From CAZYSK01 sp964649415 (GTDB taxonomy: Bacteria; Chloroflexota; Anaerolineae; B4-G1), in NCBI GenBank assembly GCA_964649415.1, contig CAZYSK010000008.1, positions 1-64,000 of the forward strand: a stretch of 64,000 nucleotides of DNA, written 5' to 3'. How positions within the stretch are numbered: position 1 is the stretch's first letter; the number at the start of each line of letters is the position of its first letter. Under the pieces are notes generated by a model. The model searched no databases and was not told the origin of the DNA. It saw only the letters and a list, made by a program, of their open reading frames with translations. Shown one piece after another: positions 28,063-37,836 of the stretch. The position numbers were made by a program, and so were the translations under genes.

Positions 28063-29679
28063 CTATCCAAACAAACGCTTCCCTACAGCCATCGCTTTGA
28101 ACACCCATGACTTAAGCCGCTTTGCCCGTCGTGCTGAGACCCTCTCGTCCTCGGGCAAGTAGGACGGGTCGTTCAGGATAAGGTACAACGCCCGCTCCAC
28201 ACCGTGGGGGACGATATCGCCCGCCATCCCGTACCCGATGCAATCGTAGCCCACCAGGTACAGGTTCTCGATGGGCGATCGGGGGTCGAGCCGGTCCGCA
28301 CCGCTCTGCCCCATCCGGTGAGCCATCTCCGCCGTCCACAGCCCGGTGAAGAACATCGGCACCTGCACCTCCACCACCTGGTCAAAGTTGGGAAAGACGT
28401 CGTGGAGTTGGGCAAACACGGATTCCAGTTCATACCGCTCGTCGAAGGGTGGCTCCATCACCCAGAACACATCGAGGACATGCCGTCCCTCTGGAGCCAA
28501 GCCTGGATCGAAGAAGGTGGGAGCGTAGCAGTTTAGCGTCCGCTCCCATCCCATGGTATGAAGCAGCGAGTGGTCCTCACCCAGCAGTGACTCGGTCGTG
28601 CCCAGAATGATGCATGCCACGTTGGCCGGTATCACCGACCGCAGGCGGGCCACGTAATCGGCGGGCAGGTTGTCCTCCCCCACCAGCGTCATGAAGCGAT
28701 TCAGGCCGGCGTTGTGCACCACCACGTCCGCGGCGACGGTCCGCCCGTCGCCCAACGTCACCCCGCACGCTTTCCCATCCCGAACATCGATGGATGCCAC
28801 CCGGGTGCGCGTGGCGATCTGCCCACCGTGGTCTCGGATGACCTTGGCCACGCCATGCACCAGGGTTGCGGTCCCTCCCCGTGCCGTGCCCCAATCGGCC
28901 ATCTGCTCAATCGAGTCCACGATGGCCCGCTTAGTCTCCATGGCAGAGAAGGTGTCCACAGTCTGAGACGCAAAGCAGTAGGTGATAATGGTCTCGACGT
29001 ACTTGATATACGCCTCATTACCGGGAAAATACCGCTCGATGTACTGGCGGGCGCTCGTGCTGTCGGGATAGCTCACGCGGGGATCGTACATGTCGGCGAT
29101 CCAATCGTAAACCCGCGCCATTCCCTGTGCGCCACCCACCAGCGTCTCCTGGGCCTCGTCCAGCGACGTGAAGCGACGCCCATCCTTTGTCACCACCCAA
29201 TGATCGCCCATCGAGCCGACGTCGTGGATGGTGATCCACTCAACGTCTGCCCCCAACTTGGTACAGAGCCGCCCGATGCGGCTGTTGGGGCCAGGGCACG
29301 TCCAGGCCGCCGTGGTGATCGCGTAGCCCTTGTGCATCAAGTGGGTGTACTTCCCACCGATGAATGACAACTGCTCAAGGACGAGGACCCGCTTGCCGGC
29401 CTTGGCCAGCCCGGCGGCCGTCATCAACCCGCCGATGCCCGCACCAACGAGCACGACGTCGTAGCGCTCATCAAGCGCCACAGGCGCATGCCCCAACCCT
29501 GGCGCAGAGAACACGTTGTTCGGGCAGACATAGACACACTCCCCACACTCACTACAGCGGTGCGCATCGATGGTCGGCCGGGGGTCGGCCTCGATCTCAA
29601 GCGTGATCGCCTCTTCGGGACAGACGATCGTGCAGTAGCTACACCCCGTGCAGCGCGGCGCGTCAATCGAGATGGTCAC
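28063..29679 (-). CDS. Ferredoxin-FAD oxidoreductase (CrtI/phytoene dehydrogenase-like)
   Basis: 538 residues. An N-terminal 2[4Fe-4S] ferredoxin domain (C10, C13, C16, C20 and C42, C45, C48, C52) is fused to an FAD-binding oxidoreductase starting at VVLVGAGIGG (about 75-84). The C-terminal motif NLYLVGYDCIGYGMAGD fits the CrtI-like superfamily. The domain order suggests electron transfer between ferredoxin clusters and FAD for a desaturase, isomerase or retinol-saturase-like reaction. It lies in the middle of a kinase cluster with a 172-nt gap upstream. Product unknown. Confidence 0.82.
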   Translation of the reverse strand: MTISIDAPRCTGCSYCTIVCPEEAITLEIEADPRPTIDAHRCSECGECVYVCPNNVFSAPGLGHAPVALDERYDVVLVGAGIGGLMTAAGLAKAGKRVLVLEQLSFIGGKYTHLMHKGYAITTAAWTCPGPNSRIGRLCTKLGADVEWITIHDVGSMGDHWVVTKDGRRFTSLDEAQETLVGGAQGMARVYDWIADMYDPRVSYPDSTSARQYIERYFPGNEAYIKYVETIITYCFASQTVDTFSAMETKRAIVDSIEQMADWGTARGGTATLVHGVAKVIRDHGGQIATRTRVASIDVRDGKACGVTLGDGRTVAADVVVHNAGLNRFMTLVGEDNLPADYVARLRSVIPANVACIILGTTESLLGEDHSLLHTMGWERTLNCYAPTFFDPGLAPEGRHVLDVFWVMEPPFDERYELESVFAQLHDVFPNFDQVVEVQVPMFFTGLWTAEMAHRMGQSGADRLDPRSPIENLYLVGYDCIGYGMAGDIVPHGVERALYLILNDPSYLPEDERVSARRAKRLKSWVFKAMAVGKRLFG

Positions 29680-29851
29680 AAGCGACTCCTTGAGTAGATC
29701 GGCGTTTGGTTGGCATACAGGCTACTTTCGAATCCAGAGGACACGGAGGATAATCAGCATGACTTGAAACTTATACCACGAATGTCAAGAATAGACAAGC
29801 ACCGTGAATCACCAGAGGTCAAGCAGCCTGGTTCCTGCTGCTTGGTGACGC

Positions 29852-31783
29852 CTAGTCGCTATCCAGGGCCCGGCGCACGGCTGTCTCCAGCGTATCCACG
29901 TCAAAGGGCTTGTAGACTACCTCCGTGATGCCCTCCTCCCTCAACTCACGAAGGTCCTCGTTCAACGCATATCCGGTGACGATCACGCCCTTCAGTTGCT
30001 GATCTGTTTTCCTCAGCTCCCGCATCAACTCGCGCCCGCCCATGCCCGGCATCGCCACGTCCGTGATCACCAAGACCACACGATCCGCGGAGCGATACAC
30101 CTCCAACGCTTCCTGCCCGTCCGCGGCCGTCAAGACACGGAAGCCCAGGGACTCCAGGACCCTGCGCCCCAACCTGCGCACCCTCTCCTCGTCGTCAACC
30201 AGCAGAATGGTCGCCGCATCTGCCTCCAAGTCGGGGGAGGCTGTCTCACGTCCGTCCGCGCCATCCTGGGCCGGCAGGTATATGCGGATCGTCGTCCCGC
30301 GCCCCACTTCCGTCTCCACACCGATGTACCCCCCATGCTGGGTCACAATCCCGTGCACCTGAGCCAACCCCAGGCCCGTACCCTGCCCCACGGGCTTCGT
30401 CGTGAAGAAAGGCTCGAAGAGATGTGAGACCACGTCGGGTTGCATTCCCACACCTGTGTCCGACACGGCCAGGCACACCCAGTCGCCCGCGGGCATCTCG
30501 TCAACCGGGGGCTTGCTGCCAGGGCCGACCCACACCCTGGACAAAGCAACGCGGAACTCGCCGCCCTCCGGCATGGCGTCCCGGGCATTGGCGGCCAGGT
30601 TCAGCAGCACCTGCTGGAGACGGTCCGAGTCGGCGTTCACGACGTACTCACCCCTGCCCACCTCAAGCAAAATGTGAATCGTCGTCGGCAGGGTCTGTCG
30701 CAGCATGTCGGCGGTCTCACGGACGAGGTCCATCAAGTCGACGGGGCGAGTCTCGAAAAAGGAACGGCGGCTGAAGTCCAGTATCTGCTCCACCAGGTGG
30801 GCAGCTCGCCGCGCGTCGCCCAGGATGTTCTTCAGGTCGGCGCTCAGGTCCCGTGGCAGGCGGCCGTCGGTCAACAGCATCTGCGTCGAGAGCGTGATAC
30901 CCGTCAGGATATTGTTGAAATCGTGAGCGATCCCGCCTGCCAACTGGCCCAACGCCGCCATTCGATCCTGGCGCAGCATCCGTTCCTCGATACGCTTCCA
31001 CTCTGTGATGTCGCGCGCTATGCCAACGAGGCCGCCTACCTGTCCAGTCTCGTCCGTGAAGGGTATCTTGCTCTCTGACACCCAGCGCATCTCGCCATCC
31101 CCACCACGGATCTCTAGCTCTCTGGAGATCATCGGCTGGCCGGATTCCATGATCTGCTGCTCTGCGTCGTACATCTCTTGCGCAACCGCCGGCGGGAAGA
31201 AGTCGAAGTCGGTCTTGCCGACGGCTTGCTGTGGACCGGCGAGGCCCAGGAACTCCACGTGTGCCTTGTTGGTTCTGATGACGCGCGACTGCCGATCCTT
31301 GAAGAAGATATGATCGGGCATGTTGTTCATCAAGATGTGCAACAGATCCCGCTCGTGAGCCAATGCTTCTTCCGCCCGCTGCTTCTCCTCAACCATGCGC
31401 TGCTGCTGGAGCACCCGCTCGATCACGGAAGGCAGCAACTCCAGATAGCGCTGATCCGCGTCCTTGACGAGATAGTCACGGGCGCCCAGCTTCATAGCCT
31501 CCACAGCAACCACCTCATCGCCGGTGCCGGTGACCATGATCGTAGGCAGCAGCGGGCCTTGTGAGGCCAGGATACGGATCACCTCCAGTCCATCGCGACC
31601 CGGCATCGTCTGATCCACAGCCACGACGTCGTAGGCCCCCGACTCGCACATGGCCAGGCCCTCTGTACCATCGCGGGCCAGATCCACCACATAGCCGGCC
31701 CGCGTCAGCCGCTTCTGGAAGAGGCGGGCCAAACCGAGGTCGTCCTCCATATACAAAATACGAATCGGCTTACTCTCGTTCAT
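29852..31783 (-). CDS. Cytosolic hybrid kinase: REC-PAS-HK-REC
   Basis: 643 residues without membrane helices. Receiver 1 has Asp57 (VAVDQTMPG) and the switch Lys in YLVKDAD. A PAS domain, HisKA (GGIAHDFNNIL), HATPase (GTGLGLAQVHG) and a second receiver (VITDVAMPG) follow. The kinase-REC half is strikingly similar to those of the kinases at 24239 and 34423, pointing to duplication within the cluster. It starts 12 nt after the 7TM kinase gene with GAGGGT as ribosome site. It may be a phosphorelay integrator. Confidence 0.88.
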   Translation of the reverse strand: MNESKPIRILYMEDDLGLARLFQKRLTRAGYVVDLARDGTEGLAMCESGAYDVVAVDQTMPGRDGLEVIRILASQGPLLPTIMVTGTGDEVVAVEAMKLGARDYLVKDADQRYLELLPSVIERVLQQQRMVEEKQRAEEALAHERDLLHILMNNMPDHIFFKDRQSRVIRTNKAHVEFLGLAGPQQAVGKTDFDFFPPAVAQEMYDAEQQIMESGQPMISRELEIRGGDGEMRWVSESKIPFTDETGQVGGLVGIARDITEWKRIEERMLRQDRMAALGQLAGGIAHDFNNILTGITLSTQMLLTDGRLPRDLSADLKNILGDARRAAHLVEQILDFSRRSFFETRPVDLMDLVRETADMLRQTLPTTIHILLEVGRGEYVVNADSDRLQQVLLNLAANARDAMPEGGEFRVALSRVWVGPGSKPPVDEMPAGDWVCLAVSDTGVGMQPDVVSHLFEPFFTTKPVGQGTGLGLAQVHGIVTQHGGYIGVETEVGRGTTIRIYLPAQDGADGRETASPDLEADAATILLVDDEERVRRLGRRVLESLGFRVLTAADGQEALEVYRSADRVVLVITDVAMPGMGGRELMRELRKTDQQLKGVIVTGYALNEDLRELREEGITEVVYKPFDVDTLETAVRRALDSD

Positions 31784-31795
31784 GATACCCTCATA

Positions 31796-34459
31796 TCAAA
31801 GTGTGAAGTAGAAAGTCGCCCCCTGCTCGACCGCTCCCTCGGCCCACACACGACCGCCGTGACGGTGAACGATGCGCTGTACGGTCGCCAGGCCAATGCC
31901 TGTACCATCGAACTCCGTCCTCGAGTGCAAGCGCTGGAAGGCACCGAACAACCGTTCCGTGTACGCCGCGTCGAAACCAGCGCCGTCGTCCCGCACGAAA
32001 TACACCCTCGTGCCATCCTGCTGCGTGGTTCCGAACTCTATTTGAGCGCGTGCGCGCTTGGAGGTGAATTTCCACGCATTGCCCAACAGATTCTCCAACA
32101 GCACACGCAGCAGTCCATCGCTCCCGTTCACAGCCACGTCTTCCTCGATCAGGAAGTCCACCTGGCGATCCAGATCGCGCTGCTTGAGTTCCGCTGCGAT
32201 ACCCCGCGCCAATGCAGTCATGTCAACCGTCCTGCGGTGGATATCACAGCGCGTAATCCGGGACAGCGTCAACAGGTCCTGAATGAGCTGTTCCATGCGT
32301 TGACTCGCCGCCCGTACCCGACACAGACTGTCCCGCCCTTCTGCATCTAGCTTGCCTGCGTAGTCCTCCAGCAAGATCTGGCTGAAGCCATCTATTGTAC
32401 GCAGAGGAGCGCGCAAGTCGTGAGACACAGAATACGAGAATGCCTCGAGCTCCTTGTTGATCGCCTCAAGCTGCAGTGTGCGCTCGCGCAGTGTATCCTC
32501 CACACGCCGGCGTTCGACCAGTTCCTGCTGCGCCTGCTCGTACAACCGGGCGTTCTCAATGGCAATGGCCGCCTGAGTGGCCAGGTTGTGCGCCAAGCGT
32601 ATCTCGTCCGGGGTATAGTCCTTCTCCTCCGTCCACAGCTCCACCAGGCCCAAGACCTGGTCACGCGCTACCATGGGCAACATCAGCAGGATCACTGCCT
32701 GCCCGGTGCCTCTCATCCCCGGTCTGGCCTGATAGGCCGTCAACTCCGCACCCTGGAGCACGACAGGTTGCCGGGTCTCCAGCACGTGGTGCGCCGCAGT
32801 GTAGTCGCTCAGGCCGTACGTCGTGCACACCGCATCTGTCTCCTCCGGCCAGACCACACTGTAGTCAATCAGAGTCACGATGCGGTCATCCTGACGATCC
32901 CAGAGATACAGCGCACACTCGCTTGAATCCAATGCCTGGGTCATCTGCTCGGCAACCGTCCTCAGGACACGGTCCAAGAGGGGAGACGAGCTGATGGCGG
33001 TGGCTGCTTCGTACAGCGTGGTCAGCTCGCGGTTACGCTGCTGCAACGCGTCCTCAGCCCGTTGGCGCTCAGTGGTGTCGCGGGAAACGACAACGGCATG
33101 CGTGACGTTTCCTGCGCTGTCGCAATATGGATAGTACGTGACGTCCATGCATCGCAGGCCAAGCGCAGAGAACTCGAACCACCGCGTATAGCTCACCACC
33201 TCGCCCGCGAAACACCTGTTGAAATATGACATCACGATTGCGTCGAAAACCTCCTGGCCCCAGAGTTCGGCCACCGTCTTGCCAAGAATCTCATCCCGCG
33301 CCTTGTTGTGAGCCGTGCAGTACGATTCATTCACCGCCTCGTACACGTAGTCCCTGTTGACGAGAGCCATGAACTCGCTGGAGGTATTGACGATAAACTC
33401 GTACCGGCCCCACATGTTCTCCACAGCCCTGCGCTCGGTGATATCGCGCAGCACAATCAAGCGACCAGTCGGGTGAGCGTGCCGGTCGTGCAGAGCCGAT
33501 ACGCGCAGATCAAAAGTGCGCCGCGCCTCCGCCTCGCCGAGGACGACTTCCGAATGGGTCCCCACATCGTCGCGGCAGCATTCAGCCAGGTCAGACCAAC
33601 GAGCGAACACCTCGGCTACCGGCCGCCCAACGGCCTCCTGGGCCGCACGCTGGATGATCCGCTCCGCGGCGGGGTTGAGATCCACGACACGGTTCTGCAT
33701 GTCTAGCACGATCACGATGTCACTCATGCTCTCGACGACGGCATCGCGGGCCACCGGAACGATGTCGAACAGCCGGAAGCGAAGGAGGGCCCACGTGACC
33801 GCCAGGCCGGTCAGCGCGAAAGCGAAAGGCGTCAGGTCAAGACTAGGCAGAGGACCCGCACCGGAGAGATAGAGTGCATTCCCCACCCACGGCGCAGAAG
33901 CGCCCACCAACATGGCGGCGGCCTGCCCACGGAAGAGATGGGGCGAGCGCAGCAACGCCCGGACGAGTAGAATCGTACTGACCAGAAGGGCACCATATGA
34001 AAACACTGTGTGGGTCCAGAACCCCGCACCGTAGGTCATACTCAACGCTGGGAACGGCGCGGCATTGTCCAAGCGAATCGTGCGCCAGATCAGTCCATGG
34101 ACGTCGTTGGTCCACACCATCAGCAACACAATGGCGGGGCAGATCGCCAACCGGGATAAGTTGCGCCGCGTCAACCAGTGCCCCTGCCCGGTGTAGTGCA
34201 GCACGAAAGCCAACCACAACACCGGCACAGTGACGATGCCCAGATACTCAACCTTAACCCACAGAACCTTTGCGCGCACGCCGACGGCGCTCAGTTCCAG
34301 CGCGTATGCCAGCGACCACTCAGCCACGGCCAACATCAGCAACGCGAACCACGTGGCACCGCTCGACAGGCGGCGTCGCCGCACATAGAACGCCATACCG
34401 GTCACCACGGCTACTGTGGCGATCAGTGGCACCGCGTAGGGATTGTACTGCCAGTGCAC
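31796..34459 (-). CDS. 7TM-PAS-PAS-GAF histidine kinase
   Basis: 887 residues from a GTG with GGGGAG 5 nt upstream, overlapping the upstream kinase by 37 nt. Seven hydrophobic segments (about 8-230) match the HisKA_7TM sensor region; two PAS domains, a GAF domain and a phytochrome-type kinase follow (SYSVSHDLRAPLRTIDGF, HATPase with DGTGIGLATV). There is no receiver, so phosphotransfer probably goes to a receiver of the adjacent hybrids. Ligand unknown. Confidence 0.88.
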   Translation of the reverse strand: MHWQYNPYAVPLIATVAVVTGMAFYVRRRRLSSGATWFALLMLAVAEWSLAYALELSAVGVRAKVLWVKVEYLGIVTVPVLWLAFVLHYTGQGHWLTRRNLSRLAICPAIVLLMVWTNDVHGLIWRTIRLDNAAPFPALSMTYGAGFWTHTVFSYGALLVSTILLVRALLRSPHLFRGQAAAMLVGASAPWVGNALYLSGAGPLPSLDLTPFAFALTGLAVTWALLRFRLFDIVPVARDAVVESMSDIVIVLDMQNRVVDLNPAAERIIQRAAQEAVGRPVAEVFARWSDLAECCRDDVGTHSEVVLGEAEARRTFDLRVSALHDRHAHPTGRLIVLRDITERRAVENMWGRYEFIVNTSSEFMALVNRDYVYEAVNESYCTAHNKARDEILGKTVAELWGQEVFDAIVMSYFNRCFAGEVVSYTRWFEFSALGLRCMDVTYYPYCDSAGNVTHAVVVSRDTTERQRAEDALQQRNRELTTLYEAATAISSSPLLDRVLRTVAEQMTQALDSSECALYLWDRQDDRIVTLIDYSVVWPEETDAVCTTYGLSDYTAAHHVLETRQPVVLQGAELTAYQARPGMRGTGQAVILLMLPMVARDQVLGLVELWTEEKDYTPDEIRLAHNLATQAAIAIENARLYEQAQQELVERRRVEDTLRERTLQLEAINKELEAFSYSVSHDLRAPLRTIDGFSQILLEDYAGKLDAEGRDSLCRVRAASQRMEQLIQDLLTLSRITRCDIHRRTVDMTALARGIAAELKQRDLDRQVDFLIEEDVAVNGSDGLLRVLLENLLGNAWKFTSKRARAQIEFGTTQQDGTRVYFVRDDGAGFDAAYTERLFGAFQRLHSRTEFDGTGIGLATVQRIVHRHGGRVWAEGAVEQGATFYFTL

Positions 34460-36399
34460 TCTCTCTCCCCAGTCTCCATCACGGCTAGATCGCGAGCATC
34501 CAGAACCTGGCGGATCACGGACGACAGCGTGCTCACGTCGAGGGGCTTGCAGATCACCTCCAGGGGTCCCGTCGCTTTCAACTGCCGCAGGGCATCGGCC
34601 AGCACGTAGCCAGTCATAGCCACCACTCTTAGGTGAGGAGCCACTTCCCGCAGGTTCTCGATCAATTCCTTGCCGCCCATACCGGGCATGACCATATCCG
34701 TGAGCACCAGGTCGATCTTCTCGCCCGAACGGCAGACCTCCAGCGCCTGGTGGCCATCGCAGGTCTCCAAGACGCGGTAGTTCAATTGCTGCAAGCTGTT
34801 CCGCAATGCCTCTCGAATCGCCGCGTCATCCTCCACCACCAGGATGGCCTCACCGTGCCCCGCGACCAGCACCGGGTCTTCTTGAGCGTAGCTCGACGAC
34901 TGGAGCTGGGACAGGACTGGCAGGTAGATCGAGAACACCGTTCCCCGCCCCATCTGGCTCTCTACCCGCACGTACCCGCCGTGCTGTTCAACGACGCCGT
35001 GCACCTGGGCAAGCCCCAAGCCGGTCCCCTGGCCATCCGGCTTGGTGGTGAAAAAGGGCTCGAAGATGTGCGGCAATACGTCCGCCGAGATGCCGGCCCC
35101 CGTGTCGGCGATGGCCATGCGCACCCACTCACCGGCGGCCATGCTGTGACAAGGGGGGCCATCACCGGGTCCCAGCCGGAGGCGAGACAGTTCAAAACGC
35201 AGATCACCGCCATCCGGCATGGCATCTCTGGCATTGAGAGCCAGATTCATGATCACCTGTTGCATACAGGTCGGGTCAGCGTTCACGAAATAGCTGCCTG
35301 AGTCGCAACTGAGATGGATATGAACGTTCTCCGGCAGGACGCGCGCCAGCATTCCCTCCATCTCCCTCACAAATGACAACAGATTCAAGCACCGCCGCTC
35401 CATCACAGACTGACGACTGAAATCAAGGATCTGCCGAATCAGGGCGGTAGCCCGGTTCCCCTGTTGGCAAATGGTGTCGAGGCGCTTCCGATACTGCGGC
35501 GGCATGTCGGGCGCTTTGGCCAGCAGGTCAGAATAGAGGAGGATGGGCGTCAGGACGTTCCGGAAGTCGTGGGCAATCCCAGCCGCCAATTGCCCTACAG
35601 CCGCCAGACGCTCCTGACGCTGAATGGACTGCTGGACTTCGCGTGCTTCGGTCACATCCCGAATCACCACCACCCAGCCTTCCCCCCTCGCATTGGAACC
35701 CACTGGCCGGGCAATCAGCTCGAAAGTCCAGTGTCGTCCGGCGTCATCCACCTCCACCTCGTGCCAGAGTCCCCTGGGAGGCGGAACCAGCACGTCCGCA
35801 AGGGGCCGGTTGCCGAGGGCGCTGAGGGTATCACCCACCTGCGCGTCGGCGAACACAGGCAGGTATTCCCGGGCCACGGAGTTGGCCAGCAGGATGTGCA
35901 GGTCAGCGTCCAGCAGTAGCACACCTTCCGGCACAGTGCCGATGATCTGCTGCATCTGGTGGACTTGTTCGCAGTACCTCTCTTCGCTGGCGCGCAAGGC
36001 TTTCTCGGCGCGTCTGCGCTGGCGGCGCACCTCCGCGTCACCCAACTCCCGCTCGATGGCAGGCACAAGCCGCGCCAGATTGCCTTTCTTGACGTAGTCG
36101 TTTGCACCGGCCCTCATCGCTTCCACGGCAGTTTCCTCGCCGACGGCACCGGACACGATGACGAACGGCAGATCAAGGCCGCTTTCCTGCAACACAGCCA
36201 ACGCGGCCGGTGCATCGAAGCTGGGCATGTAGTAGTCGGACAAGACCACGTCCCACTTCCGCTGCTCCAGCATAAGCTTCATCGCTGCGGCTGTCTCAAC
36301 GCGCTCAAAAGCCGGGTCATAGCCGCCACACCGCAGCGCCCGAAGCACCAGCAGCGCGTCGTCCTCCGAATCCTCGACCAACAACACACGTAAAGGCAT
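34423..36399 (-). CDS. Cytosolic hybrid kinase: REC-PAS-HK-REC
   Basis: About 658 residues from the ATG that begins the receiver (MPLRVLLVEDSEDD); a TTG at 36432 would add 11 residues. Receiver 1 has Asp55; then PAS, HisKA (AAGIAHDFRNVL), HATPase (GTGLGLAQVHG) and receiver 2 (LTDMVMPG). Its 3' end runs into the next gene by 37 nt. It is a paralogue of the kinase at 29852 and has the same architecture. Confidence 0.87.
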   Translation of the reverse strand: MPLRVLLVEDSEDDALLVLRALRCGGYDPAFERVETAAAMKLMLEQRKWDVVLSDYYMPSFDAPAALAVLQESGLDLPFVIVSGAVGEETAVEAMRAGANDYVKKGNLARLVPAIERELGDAEVRRQRRRAEKALRASEERYCEQVHQMQQIIGTVPEGVLLLDADLHILLANSVAREYLPVFADAQVGDTLSALGNRPLADVLVPPPRGLWHEVEVDDAGRHWTFELIARPVGSNARGEGWVVVIRDVTEAREVQQSIQRQERLAAVGQLAAGIAHDFRNVLTPILLYSDLLAKAPDMPPQYRKRLDTICQQGNRATALIRQILDFSRQSVMERRCLNLLSFVREMEGMLARVLPENVHIHLSCDSGSYFVNADPTCMQQVIMNLALNARDAMPDGGDLRFELSRLRLGPGDGPPCHSMAAGEWVRMAIADTGAGISADVLPHIFEPFFTTKPDGQGTGLGLAQVHGVVEQHGGYVRVESQMGRGTVFSIYLPVLSQLQSSSYAQEDPVLVAGHGEAILVVEDDAAIREALRNSLQQLNYRVLETCDGHQALEVCRSGEKIDLVLTDMVMPGMGGKELIENLREVAPHLRVVAMTGYVLADALRQLKATGPLEVICKPLDVSTLSSVIRQVLDARDLAVMETGERECTGSTIPTRCH

Positions 36400-36588
36400 A
36401 CTCACTGCAATACAAACACCATTCCTATTCAATTCAGAACACAGTCAAGAGACCAGGTTCGTCGCCATCGAACCGCGGATACTGGCACATCGTGCAGCGC
36501 TCAGGGGGGTTCTTTCGCAAGACAGGGCCTACAAGACTGATTTCTGCTACCGCTCTACGTCGGGGCGTCCGACGGTGTCCTCGATGCC

Positions 36589-37248
36589 TCAATGGCAGAC
36601 CTCACCCAAGGCGCCGACCGCACCGTCCGCGATCTGCACCATGGCGTAACCGCGCTCCGCAGCCTCACGCAAAGCCACGACGGCATACATCCGCTGCAGA
36701 ATCACGCTGGCCACATTCAGGTAGACATCGACCACGCCAATCGTCTCGATATCAAGCTTCTGACCGGGATGTAGCCAGACCGCGCCGACCACAAGCCGGT
36801 TCGGCTCACGGATACAGGAGAGGAGATAGCACGTTGCCCCCTTCACACCGCTGAATACACCGATCACGGAGTCTGGAAGCAAGGCCCTCAGACCTCCCCC
36901 GCCTTCCTCACATTCTCGCACACGCTCGGTGCCGAGCGCGTCCATCACGCCGGCAGGAACGTCGACTGTGACCCCAAGACACTCCTCGGCGGATGAGCAC
37001 TCTTCCCCCGGCTCCACGTCCACAGCCTTCAGCATCAACGTGCCCGAAACCGGCTCGTAGGATGCCAGGACCGCGCCTGCGGCACCGGATATCCTGCGCA
37101 GATTGCTGCACAGGATAGAGAAGGTCTCTTGCTCCGTCGCGCGCTCAACCTGTAGAATCGTGTCACATAAGACACGGAAGGCCCTGTCGCGCCGTTCCAG
37201 GACCTCCAAAGCGGGGCACTCCCCCACTCGCTCCTTCACATTGCTCAT
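36589..37248 (-). CDS. GAF-domain protein without output
   Basis: About 219 residues from ATG 37248 (a TTG at 37263 is an alternative). A short charged N-terminus precedes a GAF-like domain with several cysteines (CSSAEECLG, RECEEGGGG, TCYLLSC). No kinase, cyclase or DNA-binding part is present. It heads the signalling cluster and could be a small-molecule or redox sensor for the kinases downstream. Confidence 0.65.
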   Translation of the reverse strand: MSNVKERVGECPALEVLERRDRAFRVLCDTILQVERATEQETFSILCSNLRRISGAAGAVLASYEPVSGTLMLKAVDVEPGEECSSAEECLGVTVDVPAGVMDALGTERVRECEEGGGGLRALLPDSVIGVFSGVKGATCYLLSCIREPNRLVVGAVWLHPGQKLDIETIGVVDVYLNVASVILQRMYAVVALREAAERGYAMVQIADGAVGALGEVCH

Positions 37249-37603
37249 TCCATTCGTTTCCAACTCTCAACAGCCTCCCACCGTCAGTCTTGGCGAAAGG
37301 GATTCCCAAGGCGCTACCCATACCCATCACACACACAGCGCGCCACGTGTAGCCACGGCTACAGATTGCAGACGCATCACAAACCTACCTAGCAATCCGC
37401 AGACATAGGCACGTTCCCTCTGCATTGAAAACAGCGGTGTTCGAGCCAATGATAACAGATACCACAGGGTTTGTCTATAGTACTGTTGTCCCCCTTCCTG
37501 CTCTTTTCTACTCCTTCCTGCCCCTTCTTGCCATACAGTCAACACACCCCCAGGACAGGTCAATCACAGTTGCCAACACCATGTAGATTTCAGGCAACCG
37601 TTC

Positions 37604-37700
37604 AGGTGACCGGCACTTGAACGCAGTTTGGGTGATGATGGTTGATGTTCCACCGCTGAGAAATCACATTGGGACGAAGTTCTTCAAGTGCCGGTCACCT
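37604..37700. repeat. Long-loop inverted repeat AGGTGACCGGCACTTGAA
   Basis: 18-bp perfect arms. The outer sequence AGGTG-nnn-GCACTT matches the inverted repeats at 46951 and 57734, so these are one family with different loop lengths. Confidence 0.85.
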
Positions 37701-37761
37701 CACGTGCTGTCTTTTCCTTATACCTGAACGCTTACGATTTCGGTTCCGACGGACAAAAACC

Positions 37762-37791
37762 GTGGCCGTACCCAAGACTGGGTACGGCCAC
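37762..37791 (-). terminator. GTGGCCGTACCC hairpin
   Basis: Perfect 12-bp stem with loop AAGACT, lying about 45 nt beyond the M28 peptidase stop. Read on the - strand, the sequence after the stem has a short GGTTTTTG run. A plausible intrinsic terminator. Confidence 0.6.
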
Positions 37792-37836
37792 AGATCTACT
37801 TGCAACGAATTGCCACAGATCACAGAGGGACGGGGG

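Larger units (their letters stand above)
37264..37836. other. 573-nt intergenic region with two large hairpins
   Basis: No gene is supportable. It holds AGGTGACCGGCACTTGAA (37604-37621), which pairs perfectly over 18 bp with 37683-37700 across a 61-nt loop, and a compact 12-bp stem with a 6-nt loop (37762-37791). The second may terminate the M28 peptidase transcript coming from the right. The A/T-rich stretch 37440-37530 may hold the promoter of the signalling cluster, but I see no convincing pair of boxes. Confidence 0.6.
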
